Below, piece after piece: positions 35,111-45,071 of a stretch of 64,000 bases of DNA. A program made the translations under genes and the position numbers. A model generated the notes under the pieces. It was not told the origin of the DNA. It did not search any database and saw only the letters and a list, made by a program, of their open reading frames with translations. The stretch is taken from assembly GCA_016806715.1 (NCBI GenBank), contig CP060531.1, positions 1,845,966 to 1,909,965 of the forward strand. Reading direction: 5' to 3'. This DNA is from Thermoplasmatales archaeon. GTDB taxonomy: Archaea > Thermoplasmatota > Thermoplasmata > Thermoplasmatales > Thermoplasmataceae. The first letter of the stretch is position 1. Each line of letters starts with the position of its first letter.

Positions 35111-35247
35111 TTATAATCTCCTTGGTAAAACTGATTATCATGTGATATTAAAAGATATTTAATCAGAGGGAAGCTACAAAGCAGAATGTGGGAGCAAATT
35201 CACGGATTTTACATAAAATTATTATGATCACAAATCGATATTGTGCC

Positions 35248-35838
35248 ATGCTTAGACTTAAGACAGGGCTTGTCGAAGTTTATACAGGCAACGGGAAAGG
35301 AAAGACAACTGCTGCCTTTGGACTTGCTTTCAGAGCAGTTGGATGGGGCATGAAAGTTTACGTTATACAGTTTATGAAAATGGGAACATATGGCGAAAAC
35401 CAGTCTTCAGCGAAATTTGCAGATAATCTCAAGGTAGAGTATATTGGGAAACCATATTTCATTGCCTGGGAAGAGGATATACCATTGGAGGATCGTGAGA
35501 GGATAAGGAATGTCAGACTCTTTCCGCGCGGGCAACCCCCGTCAGACTATGTAACATTGGCTCAGGAAAGCCTGAAAAACGCAAAGTCGGAAATGATCTC
35601 CGGGAAGTGGGATATCGTAATAATGGATGAGATCAATGTGGCGCTATATTACAAACTGATAGAACAGGTGCAACTGGTAGATTTGATTGATGCAAAGCCT
35701 GGCAATGTTGAACTGGTTTTTACGGGAAGAAACGTACCGGAAGAGATACTGAAGAGAGCGGACTTAATCACAGAGATGCGCGAGATAAAGCACCCATATT
35801 CCAAAGGGGTGTCTGCGCGCAGAGGTATAGATTTCTGA
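35248..35838 (+). CDS. cobA: Cob(I)alamin adenosyltransferase (CobA/BtuR type)
   Basis: 196 residues from ATG 35248. The N-terminal P-loop 'YTGNGKGKTTAAFGLAFRA' and 'VIMDEINVALYY' are diagnostic. It adds the adenosyl group to corrinoids, or salvages cobalamin. Open sequence upstream to 35188 encodes residues not typical of the family, so the internal ATG is preferred. The next gene is convergent and only 4 bp away. Confidence 0.92.
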   Translation: MLRLKTGLVEVYTGNGKGKTTAAFGLAFRAVGWGMKVYVIQFMKMGTYGENQSSAKFADNLKVEYIGKPYFIAWEEDIPLEDRERIRNVRLFPRGQPPSDYVTLAQESLKNAKSEMISGKWDIVIMDEINVALYYKLIEQVQLVDLIDAKPGNVELVFTGRNVPEEILKRADLITEMREIKHPYSKGVSARRGIDF

Positions 35839-35842
35839 ACTT

Positions 35843-36403
35843 TCAAGATTTCTTAAGCATTGCTTCCGTGTTGAGAACAGTAGCGAATTCATCCATAATA
35901 GTTGCAAGCGATAGGGCGTGAACAGTTTCTGCATCGTACTTCACACCGTTGACTCCTTTTGCCTCAAATGCAACTGTTGCGTCTGATACGACGAATGTCC
36001 TGAACCCCAGATTTCCCGACATCCTCGCTGTGGTCGAGACACAATGCTGAGTTGTTATTCCAACAATCACAAGGGTATCGATGCCATTCTCCCTCAGCCA
36101 GTCCTCGAATCCAGTGCCGATAAAACAGCTATTTACGCTTTTCGTGAATACTTTTTCATCATCAATCGGCTTGACAATCTCCTTGATTTCATTGCCAGCC
36201 TGACCTGGGAATAGTGGGGACTTAGGGTTTCTTGACATGTGCTGAAAGAAAACCACGGGCCTTCTTGACGATCTCCAGGCATCAAGGAGCCGGGCTATAT
36301 TCTTCTCTGCCTCAGGATTGTTTCGCTTTCCCCAAAAGTCATCGTCCCATCCCTTCTGAACGTCAACTATAACCAATGCTGAATTCATATCTAGCTTTTC
36401 CAT
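35843..36403 (-). CDS. Isochorismatase-family cysteine hydrolase
   Basis: 186 residues. Catalytic triad visible as Asp14 ('VIVDVQKGW'), Lys88 ('KVFTKS') and Cys121 ('GITTQHCVSTTAR'), with 'FVVSDATVAFE' following. Members include nicotinamidases and amide hydrolases; the exact substrate cannot be assigned. Complete and probably active, in contrast to the relative at 63178. ATG start. Confidence 0.88.
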   Translation of the reverse strand: MEKLDMNSALVIVDVQKGWDDDFWGKRNNPEAEKNIARLLDAWRSSRRPVVFFQHMSRNPKSPLFPGQAGNEIKEIVKPIDDEKVFTKSVNSCFIGTGFEDWLRENGIDTLVIVGITTQHCVSTTARMSGNLGFRTFVVSDATVAFEAKGVNGVKYDAETVHALSLATIMDEFATVLNTEAMLKKS

Positions 36404-36579
36404 TTCAGGTAAGACATAAGGTACCAGAGATAAAAATTATTGGATCAAAATCTCGTCGCACGGAAGGTCAGATCTTCATGGAGGAGCTTGCTATAATACG
36501 TTTACTTTATGGAGTTTATCACATCGTGGGTACATAGCTGTCGCTAATCATGTCTATTTTCGCCATTGATTTATGCTTT

Positions 36580-37240
36580 CTAATCCGTTTTTGTTTTGAA
36601 TTTATCTTGCAATTCAAAGGGCTTGTTGTTGTGCAGAACAGAGAATATGATATGGCACATCTTCCGTGATGATGCCACAAGAGTGCCCTGGTATATGGCA
36701 GTTCTGAGCATGGAATCGCCTCTCTTGGATATGGATCTCTCCGATCAGATCTTTTTGCTCTCCTATATTACGGGATCAATGCCCGAGAATGCAACAAGCT
36801 TTCCCGGATCACTGAATCTGTATATGTTGCCGATCTAAGCCATTATGACTGCGCCTGTTACAGATCCTATGCCGGGAATGCTTGTTATTATGTTGTTGGA
36901 TGAAGAAAACTCCTTCCCAATCTCGGTGGTGATCCTGTCCTTCACTTCCAAGAGGATGTCGAGAATCCTGAGCACTGAAAGCATCTCTATTTTCAGTGCT
37001 TTCCTCTCAGGTCCCGGCATATGTGATCTTTCTGCAGCTAATCTGATCCTCTTTATCCTGGCCCTTGTGATATATTTTTCAAGGTCCAATTTATGAGGGT
37101 AATAAATTAATGGCTCATCGGACTTTCATGTGGGTAGTATTGCCTCAAACATTCCATCAAATCCGGAGAGTATTGAGTTTTGGTACTTGCCTATCTCAAG
37201 AATATCACGGTTTTTATATTCCAATGTGGGACTGTTTTCC
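36580..37240 (-). pseudogene. IS110-family transposase, C-terminal remnant with stops
   Basis: One minus-strand frame carries 'ILEIGKYQNSILSGFDGMFEAI', 'YYPHKLDLEKYITRARIKRI', 'IITSIPGIGSVTGAVIMA', 'DPGKLVAFSGIDPVI', 'SERSISKRGDSMLRTAIYQ' and 'RKMCHIIFSVLHNNKPFEL', the ordered signature of the IS110/IS116/IS902 C-terminal half. In-frame stops interrupt it at 37126-37128, at 36835-36837 and twice more near 36755-36775. A gap appears before 'SSRKMCH'. The N-terminal catalytic domain is absent. Long dead. Confidence 0.85.
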
Positions 37241-37330
37241 GGCGTTTTCCCTTTACCTATAGACTCTTAACCAACACGAAAGTATGAAGAACCAAATTAA
37301 TTAAGGAGAGAAATCTTATCTCTATTTGAA

Positions 37331-37570
37331 ATGACAGGACTTGGTAGATATCATTTGAAGTGGTTCTGGTTATACATATCGGCGTTTAACCTGATCATGA
37401 TCTTTATATCCATGTCTGTGGGAGTTTTTGCATCTAATCGGTATTATTACAACGGCACTTTATATCAGAATTCTATAATTTTTATCTGGGGGATAGGTGA
37501 GATTATCATACTTCTTCTTTATGCAATCCTTGCTTCAAAATATAAAGTGATTATATTGCGAAGACAATAA
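37331..37570 (+). CDS. Small membrane protein, unknown
   Basis: 79 residues with two clear transmembrane helices (about 9-33 and 46-68) separated by a Tyr/Asn-rich loop 'SNRYYYNGTLYQN', and a basic C-terminus. ATG start. No recognised family. The hydrophobic pattern supports a real gene, but the neighbourhood is full of debris. Confidence 0.4.
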   Translation: MTGLGRYHLKWFWLYISAFNLIMIFISMSVGVFASNRYYYNGTLYQNSIIFIWGIGEIIILLLYAILASKYKVIILRRQ

Positions 37571-37992
37571 AACAGTTAATCTGTTTTTGCCTCTTTAAAG
37601 TTGTTTCCTCCCCCCTTTTCAGCCATTTCTCCCATAGAATTTTTCACCCATCCGTAGAAACCTGTTTTTGCTTATCGTATAACTACATTATCTTTGAAAT
37701 GTGTCATTAAATGCAACAGATTCACGCCGCTATTAGATGTCAACGGGTCATCAGTATAACTTCAATGGTCTCTGTAGCTGAACTGACTAATACGGTTGTG
37801 GAATTTTCGGATTTGATCTCCACAGGCATGAAGAATTCCGTAATGAAACATTTACGGTAGTATTTACTGGACGATTTTGGGAAATTTCTAGAATTTAAGT
37901 ATTACGAGATAAAATTGTCGCGATGATTAAGCAGGCTCAATTATTTATTCACCGGAGGTCACTGAAGTTATTCATCATTTGCTAACCGCATT
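37571..37992. other. Spacer, no gene seen
   Basis: 422 A/T-rich bases between the small membrane protein and the DinB-like gene; no supported gene or repeat. Confidence 0.4.
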
Positions 37993-38520
37993 TCAGATAA
38001 GGCCCCAAGTTATCCAATTCTTCGGAAACTTAAGGTTTTCAGACTTAAAATACAGTGCCAGCTCGCCCTCATGAAATATCTCGTGTTCTATAAGAAGTCC
38101 TATTGCCTGTAAAGGACTGATTTTTCTATTGCTCTCTCCCACATATCTCACAGAAGGAGTACAATCTATCCATCTTTCTTCAAGTCGTTGAGTGTTATAC
38201 AGAGAAACTTCTGCACAGATCTCTTCCAAGATTCTTGTCAGCTCTTCCAAAAGTTCCTGCTTATTGTTTTCAAGAGAACGGTCAATATCTTTTCGATAGA
38301 AATCTAGGATACCATTCTTCAGTGCATCAAGGTAGCACTTTCTAATGTCTATGATATGCCTGAATTGCTTACCAAAAGTACCTGCATTATCTATCGGACC
38401 CACGATGAGAAGTTCAGGATTGATAGACTCTAGTGAGCTGGTAATTAGGGCACTGTGGAATCGTAGAACTTCAATCTTATTAGATAATACCGCTGCTACC
38501 ACAACACAAAATTTTGTTGA
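37993..38520 (-). CDS. DinB-like helical bundle protein
   Basis: About 175 residues from ATG 38520 (an upstream ATG at 38541 is also in frame). Helical throughout, with 'FRHIIDIRKCYLDAL' and near the end 'LIEHEIFHEGELALYF', the His-rich helix (HxxxHxGE) typical of the DinB/YfiT superfamily of metal-binding four-helix proteins with thiol-transferase roles. Substrate unknown. Stand-alone gene. Confidence 0.65.
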   Translation of the reverse strand, partial: STKFCVVVAAVLSNKIEVLRFHSALITSSLESINPELLIVGPIDNAGTFGKQFRHIIDIRKCYLDALKNGILDFYRKDIDRSLENNKQELLEELTRILEEICAEVSLYNTQRLEERWIDCTPSVRYVGESNRKISPLQAIGLLIEHEIFHEGELALYFKSENLKFPKNWITWGLI

Positions 38521-38778
38521 CATCAATAAGCATTCACACAAGAGGTGTTCCTTTCTTTCTGAAGTACATTATAAGAGCTCATGCATCGAAACTATTGTCC
38601 TAAGCACAATCTGATTTATGACTTAGGAAATTATGGGTTTAGAGTACAGGTAGGGAGCCGGTTAAATAATTAATTGGGCATATCTATATAGTGAGGGTGG
38701 GCAAGAATGTTGCACTTTAAATTTGTTAGGAAATAGGGCAATAATTGGCTATAATAATTCGCGGTAGGTTTAATAATA

Positions 38779-38795
38779 AGTAAGAAATTCTTACT
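38779..38795 (+). promoter_or_regulatory. Palindromic operator candidate of the AbrB/RelE pair
   Basis: AGTAAGAAATTCTTACT has perfect 8-bp arms around one A. It sits 4 nt before the antitoxin ATG and directly after a TTTAATAA TATA-like element. The position fits autorepression by the antitoxin or its toxin complex. Confidence 0.6.
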
Positions 38796-38798
38796 AAG

Positions 38799-39080
38799 AT
38801 GAATGAGCTGAGAAAAGATATAGAATTTGTTAAGACAAGTTCTAAGGGTCAAGTTGTCATTCCTTCTAGTATTAGGAAGAAATTGAGTATACATGAAGGT
38901 AGTGTCTTTGTTGTGACGACACAGAATGACATTATAGTCTTTAAAAAAGTCAAAACCGAAATTACAACTGAAGATCTAAAAACTCTTAATCTTGTTGAAG
39001 AAGCATGGAATGATATTGAAAAGGGAAGATACAAACTACGTTCAAAAGATGATTTCTTCAAAGAGCTTAAGGAATGGTAA
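38799..39080 (+). CDS. AbrB/SpoVT-type antitoxin
   Basis: 93 residues. N-terminal swapped-hairpin AbrB DNA-binding domain 'KTSSKGQVVIPSSIRKKLSI..GSVFVV', followed by a C-terminal helical segment rich in acidic and basic residues that would wrap the toxin. The stop overlaps the toxin gene by 7 nt, so the two are translated together. The dyad upstream suggests self-control. Confidence 0.88.
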   Translation: MNELRKDIEFVKTSSKGQVVIPSSIRKKLSIHEGSVFVVTTQNDIIVFKKVKTEITTEDLKTLNLVEEAWNDIEKGRYKLRSKDDFFKELKEW

Positions 39081-39334
39081 TCTCAATAAACGAGATAGTC
39101 TACACTTCGAAGTTTGAACATGATGTAAAGAAGGTTAAGGACAAGTCGTTCAAGGAAAAGATACAAAAACAAATAATTAAGATATTGGAAAACCCAGAAA
39201 TTGGTAAACCCCTCAGATACGCATTGAAAGGTGAACGTACGGTTAGAGTGTCTCCTTATAGAATCATATATGCTGTGCAACGTAACAAACTGATTCTCCT
39301 ACGCTTTGAACACAGAAAAGAAGTTTATGATTAA
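39074..39334 (+). CDS. RelE/ParE-family toxin
   Basis: 86 residues, usual RelE length. 'KKVKDKSFKEKIQKQIIKILENP' forms the two helices and 'LRYALKGERTVRVSPYRIIYAV' the beta sheet with basic residues expected for ribosome-bound mRNA cleavage, ending 'EHRKEVYD'. The frame is intact and coupled to the antitoxin. Whether it acts as RelE (mRNA) or ParE (gyrase) cannot be told. Confidence 0.88.
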   Translation: MVISINEIVYTSKFEHDVKKVKDKSFKEKIQKQIIKILENPEIGKPLRYALKGERTVRVSPYRIIYAVQRNKLILLRFEHRKEVYD

Positions 39335-39359
39335 TCTCTGGTTCAAGTTGATCACAAAT

Positions 39360-39430
39360 TTGTTCAAGACCCAATTTATAAGGGTAACAAATTAATTAAC
39401 TTGCCAAAAGCAACAAAGGGCAAGTTAAAT
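39360..39430. repeat. Short IS110-like fragment plus 10-bp hairpin
   Basis: 39363-39396 is nearly identical to part of the IS110 remnant at 37080-37113 (shared CAATTTATxAGGGTAA and AAATTAAT). On the minus strand it reads 'YPYKLGLEQI' against 'YPHKLDLEKYI'. Next to it lies a perfect stem TTAACTTGCC/GGCAAGTTAA (39396-39405, 39419-39428) with a 13-nt loop. Confidence 0.5.
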
Positions 39431-39455
39431 ACTGAAACAGCGAAGTGATACAAGA

Positions 39456-39983
39456 ATGGAATATTTCATTGGAATTGTGCCTCCTCCAGAATATGGAAAA
39501 CAAATTATAGCCTTTCAAAGAAAATGGCTTAGCAATCGACTTCCAAATATCATTGAGCCACATATAACTGTCAAATCCCAAGCAGGTCTGAATGACGACA
39601 TGACTTGGTTGGATTCCATAAGAACAGTATGTAACTCATTTAAGGGGTTTAGTTTAACTCTTACAAAGCCAAATTCTTTTGGGGAAGCGGTAGTTTATAT
39701 TAGTGTTGAGTCGCCCGAAATCTACAAATTACACAGTCAATTAGTTAAATCAGTGTCTCCAGATCCAGAAAGTAGTAATAGGTATTTTGAGCTTGATCGC
39801 TTCACGCCACACTTAACCCTTGGAACAACAGAATTTGGGATGAGCGAAATCGAATTAAGAGAGATGAAAGATTTAGCCGAACAGGCACTGCCGAGGATAC
39901 CGACATTTAAGGCAAAGTTCGTAAGGGTTTATAAATTTAAGAAGAGTGGATATTATAAACTTGAAGATTTTAGGCTGATGTAA
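39456..39983 (+). CDS. 2'-5' RNA ligase-like 2H phosphoesterase
   Basis: 175 residues with the two HxT motifs of the 2H superfamily: His36-I-T38 in 'EPHITVK' and His119-L-T121 in 'TPHLTLG'. Members include ThpR/LigT and cyclic phosphodiesterases acting on 2',3'-cyclic phosphates of RNA. Begins with ATG after the hairpin described at 39360-39430. Stand-alone; its place beside toxin-antitoxin genes may reflect RNA repair, but this is only suggestive. Confidence 0.85.
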   Translation: MEYFIGIVPPPEYGKQIIAFQRKWLSNRLPNIIEPHITVKSQAGLNDDMTWLDSIRTVCNSFKGFSLTLTKPNSFGEAVVYISVESPEIYKLHSQLVKSVSPDPESSNRYFELDRFTPHLTLGTTEFGMSEIELREMKDLAEQALPRIPTFKAKFVRVYKFKKSGYYKLEDFRLM

Positions 39984-40190
39984 AGAAATTATTATCAAGC
40001 TATAGGAACGTCAGTCCACATATAGTATCCATTTCTACTTGGTCAAATACTCTGTAGAAGCCAAAGTCAATTGTATAAAGGATAGATGGGGAACCACTTA
40101 TTTAATTAAGTGGATAGTAACCATATGTCATTATGGATGCATGTAGGAAACTGTGGTAAGCTTTAACCATCTTTGAATAATTATACAATT

Positions 40191-40398
40191 ATGGAAACAA
40201 CAATTCACATCAAAAAGGACCTAAAGGATAAGCTCGATGCTCTACGACTCAGTGATAAGAAGACTATCCGAACTTGCAGAAGACGAGGAACCTCTTTCCA
40301 ATGAGACCATTCAAAGGATAGAAAAGTCTCTTAATGATATCAACGAAGGGAGAGTTTATACCACTGATGAAGTTAAAAAGAGGCTAAAGATTGCCTGA
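40191..40398 (+). pseudogene. Frameshifted antitoxin of a second RelBE-like pair
   Basis: ATG 40191 opens 'METTIHIKKDLKDKLDALRL' (a ribbon-helix type antitoxin start), but that frame soon ends. The protein continues in the +1 frame as 'YDSVIRRLSELAEDEEPLSN' and '..GRVYTTDEVKKRLKIA' to a TGA at 40396. About five codons seem lost at the junction (near 40237-40245). Confidence 0.65.
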
Positions 40399-40651
40399 TT
40401 ACGAGGTCAGGTGGACTGTATCGTCAGTTAGAACCCTGGAAGAATTAAACAAAGTCGACTCTGAAAGGATTCTGGAGAAAATCGGGACTGTCAGTAAAAA
40501 TCCGTTTCATTATGTCAAGCGGCTCAAAGGAGTCTCGCTTTAGGGCCTAAGAACCGGAAAGTACAGGATAATCATGAGTATAGAACGAGAACACCTTGTG
40601 ATCCTCGTAGTTGATATTGGAAACAGAAAGAATGTTTATTACGATTTGTAG
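40391..40651 (+). pseudogene. RelE-like toxin with a nonsense codon
   Basis: The frame from 40391 reads 'YEVRWTVSSVRTLEELNKVD', 'HYVKRLKGVSL', a TAG at 40541-40543, then 'GLRTGKYRIIMSIEREHLVILVVDIGNRKNVYYDL'. The stop stands where RelE proteins usually have Trp or Tyr/Leu, so TGG to TAG is the simple explanation. The gene overlaps the antitoxin's end by 8 nt, as expected for the pair. The toxin core, including the catalytic-face Arg residues, lies beyond the stop, so it would be non-toxic. Confidence 0.75.
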
Positions 40652-40880
40652 TGACAAAACATGCACATTCAGACTATCTTCGACATCCTGGTCCAGTTCT
40701 TAGAAAACCTTTCCGGCAAACCATTGACCTTCACAAACCCGCTATGCTCATAGAAAGCAATTGCATGTTGGTTAATCAATGGCGTATCGACAACAATACT
40801 TTTCAGATTATCCATGGGAATTTTGCTTAACAAATAGTGCTTAGGTCCCCTAATTGGAAACAATATTGTCTTATAAGATT

Positions 40881-41789
40881 TCAGGTTTTTTGTCTCTCTT
40901 CCACACATTTCAAATTCATCTCCCTTGGTGTAATGTATCCTATGCCGGTATGCAGCCTCTCGTTGTTGTAGAAATCCACAAATCTTTCGATTGTTGAATC
41001 TGCCTCTTCAAAGGCCTCAAACTCAAATCTTCTTATGACTTCCCTTTCCAGGATTGAGTTGAACGATTCTATGTGAGCATCCTCCTTTGGTGTTGCAGGA
41101 TGGATCCTTTCATGCGGTATATTCATGGTTGAGAGGAAATTTTCCACAGTATTGCATATGAACTGTGTTCCATTGTCGCTTCTCAAGCGTACTCCTGAAA
41201 TATTGTCCAGGCCTCTCTGATCAAAGGCGTTCATCATGGTTTCCTTTACATCGTTTCCCGTGCAGTGGTATCCCAGGTAATGTCCCACCATTTCCCTGCT
41301 GTAACAGTCAATCATTGCAAGAAGATATGCATTCCTTGATTCTCCATGAATCCAGACATACTTTATGTCGAATTCCCAGACCTGATCCGGATGAAAGACT
41401 TCAACAATGGACTGCACAACCCTCGTTACCGGTTTTCTCCTGTTGTATGAATGGTTCAGAAGGTTATTCTCCGCCATGAGTCTCCTGACCTTCTTCCTGT
41501 TTATTATGTATCCCTGCCTGTTCAGATACTTTGCAGTTTTCTTGTATCCGTAGCATACGAACTCCCTTGAGAGGAGTTCCTCCATTTCCTCCAGGACAGT
41601 GCTGTTATCCACAATTATGGTCTCACTGCCATCCTTCCTGCTTGTGAACGTGGAGTTGTCCCTCCCTTTCTTTGACGGTTCTTCATTGGCCTCATTATTC
41701 CGGTAGAAGCTGCATCTTGGTATGTGAAGCATTTCTGCAACGCTGCTTATTCTTAAACCACTGTTTATGTATTCACTGGCCAGGTTCAT
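40881..41789 (-). CDS. IS3-family transposase OrfB (integrase core)
   Basis: 302 residues. N-terminal HTH_21-like region ('VCYGYKKTAKYLNRQGYIINRKKVRRLM'), then the rve integrase core with DDE residues: Asp in 'VWEFDIKYV', Asp in 'RLRSDNGTQF' and Glu in 'DAHIESFNSILERE'. The ATG overlaps the end of orfA by 4 nt. The orfB frame is also open upstream through 'KKDGDET', so a -1 frameshift would give the OrfAB fusion that is the true transposase. Confidence 0.93.
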   Translation of the reverse strand: MNLASEYINSGLRISSVAEMLHIPRCSFYRNNEANEEPSKKGRDNSTFTSRKDGSETIIVDNSTVLEEMEELLSREFVCYGYKKTAKYLNRQGYIINRKKVRRLMAENNLLNHSYNRRKPVTRVVQSIVEVFHPDQVWEFDIKYVWIHGESRNAYLLAMIDCYSREMVGHYLGYHCTGNDVKETMMNAFDQRGLDNISGVRLRSDNGTQFICNTVENFLSTMNIPHERIHPATPKEDAHIESFNSILEREVIRRFEFEAFEEADSTIERFVDFYNNERLHTGIGYITPREMNLKCVEERQKT

Positions 41790-42091
41790 CGTTTCATCAC
41801 CATCTTTTTTTTTATGGATTCACTGAGCAGTGCATTCTCCAGCTCTTTCTCTGCCAGAAGCTTCTTCAGTTTCTCATTCTCCTTCATCAGTTTCCTGACT
41901 CCAGGTTCCATCCTCCTGTAATGTGGCTTAAGGCCGTCAAGTCCGAAGGTGTCGTAGGATTCCTTCCACTTGTAATACATGCTTGGATCCACAGAGTATT
42001 TCCGGCATGTTTCAACAACCCTGTTGTTCTCCCTGATCTCCTTTATGATGGCAAGTTTCTCTTCCGCTTTCCATCTTCGCCGTTCTGTCAT
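41786..42091 (-). CDS. IS3-family transposase OrfA
   Basis: 101 residues: HTH_Tnp_1 domain 'RRRWKAEEKLAIIKEIREN..VVETCRKYSVDPSMYYKWKESY', then a leucine-zipper helix 'LMKENEKLKKLLAEKELENALL'. Close to its end the coding strand has nine A residues followed by G (complement of 41805-41813), a classic slippery site for programmed -1 frameshifting into orfB. ATG start. Confidence 0.92.
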   Translation of the reverse strand: MTERRRWKAEEKLAIIKEIRENNRVVETCRKYSVDPSMYYKWKESYDTFGLDGLKPHYRRMEPGVRKLMKENEKLKKLLAEKELENALLSESIKKKMVMKR

Positions 42092-42595
42092 TGTTCCCCC
42101 CAGACCTCCTTCAATTCATCTCTTAATATATATCTAACACTATAAGACAACTTTGTCTCAGCATTTAAGGGGGCAAAGCAATAGCTTCCGACACCTCTTC
42201 TTCTGTACCGAGAATCGATCACTATCTCTTCAATATAAAATTCACCTAATGAGCACCCATGCTCCGAGAGGATGTTACTTTCTTCGCTTCCAGCAATCCA
42301 TCCTGCGATTTCCGAATCAACAAAAGCAACAATGCACAGATAATCGACGTTTTCCACGTATTCCTCAACAATGTTCCTGTTGACGATTAATCGATTAGTC
42401 TTGGAAGCAATTTCATTGACTCTCAGATATTGGCTCAGTGAGTTTTCTAGGATTTCAAACATTTTTTCAACATCTTCCACTCTTGGCTTTCTCAAGTGTA
42501 CCTGTGTATCCATTATTCTTAGTTTTTATATGTGCTTGAATATCATAAAGGTTTTTGACAGGGAAATCTCCGTTGAATCCTAAGTCGGATAAAAG

Positions 42596-42666
42596 AGGAT
42601 AGGTAGGGAGTTGAACCCTATTAGATGGGATCTGCAGTCCCACGCATGACCGCTCTGCCACCTATC
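42596..42666 (-). tRNA. tRNA-Cys (GCA)
   Basis: The minus strand folds as a cloverleaf: acceptor GGATAGG/CCTATCC, anticodon stem GGGA/TCCC around the loop CTGCAGA (anticodon GCA), and T-arm AGGGTTCAACTCCCT. 71 nt, no intron, no encoded CCA. It stands at the border between the mobile-element-rich region and the gyrase operon. Confidence 0.95.
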
Positions 42667-43046
42667 CGCTATAGGACGGTAAATATCCAATTGATTTAAA
42701 CTATTTTATGCCCATCTGCAACATCATTGACAAAGTAACTCCAGTAGGCATCGATCCAAATGATTCCGTTTTTTCCTTAGTTCTTGCCGTCAAGCTCAAA
42801 AGCATTCCATGTCTTTCGGTCTAACTGTCATTCGGTTCCCGGATTTTAAGTTTCAATATATCATTATAACCCTAACAGGGGTAGAGTCCTAGTTATCTGG
42901 AAATCCTGTAAAAAACAGATTTTGTTGATTTTTTCTCTTACCTTGTATTTTGGTAACGGTTATAACCAATAGGGAAATACCAACTAACTATGAACTCAAT
43001 AGATTTGCATTTTATGTGGAGATAGTAAACTACAATGCAATCATTA
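42667..43046. other. Spacer upstream of gyrB
   Basis: A/T-rich; no gene supported. It presumably holds the promoter of the gyrase operon (plus) and of tRNA-Cys (minus). Confidence 0.4.
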
Positions 43047-43068
43047 ATGAGATAAATTAATATCTCAT
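43047..43068 (+). promoter_or_regulatory. Inverted repeat before gyrB
   Basis: Perfect arms ATGAGATA and TATCTCAT around AATTAA, ending 53 nt before the gyrB ATG. The A/T-rich centre could overlap the TATA element. Candidate operator of the gyrase operon, or a hairpin in the leader. Confidence 0.4.
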
Positions 43069-43103
43069 GAAAAATCTCTCAAGGCTGAGATTCTAGTAAA
43101 TAG

Positions 43104-45062
<1,959 letters not shown>

Positions 45063-45071
45063 GGAATAATA

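Larger units (their letters stand above)
40838..42180 (-). mobile_element. IS3-family insertion sequence
   Basis: 1343 bp. Ends in imperfect inverted repeats, TGCTTAGGTCCCCTAATT at 40838 and the complement of the other end TGCTTTGCCCCCTTAAAT at 42180, about 13 of 18 matching. Flanked by ATAG direct repeats (40834-40837 and 42181-42184). Contains orfA and orfB on the minus strand with a slippery A-run at their junction. Both genes look intact, so this is probably a recent, active copy. Confidence 0.92.
40669..42513 (-). pseudogene. GNAT acetyltransferase gene split by an IS3-type element
   Basis: The 5' part (42513-42181) encodes '..EFYIEEIVIDSRYRRRGVGSY', the acetyl-CoA binding motif A of GNAT proteins (R-R-x-G-x-G). 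The 3' part (40837-40669) encodes 'LLSKIPMDNLKSIVVDT', 'QHAIAFYEHSGFVKV' and the C-terminus. Removing 40838-42180 and one copy of the 4-bp ATAG (CTAT on the coding strand) restores an uninterrupted 165-residue enzyme reading RRRGVGSY-LLSKIPMDNL. Substrate unknown. Inactive in this genome. Confidence 0.9.
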
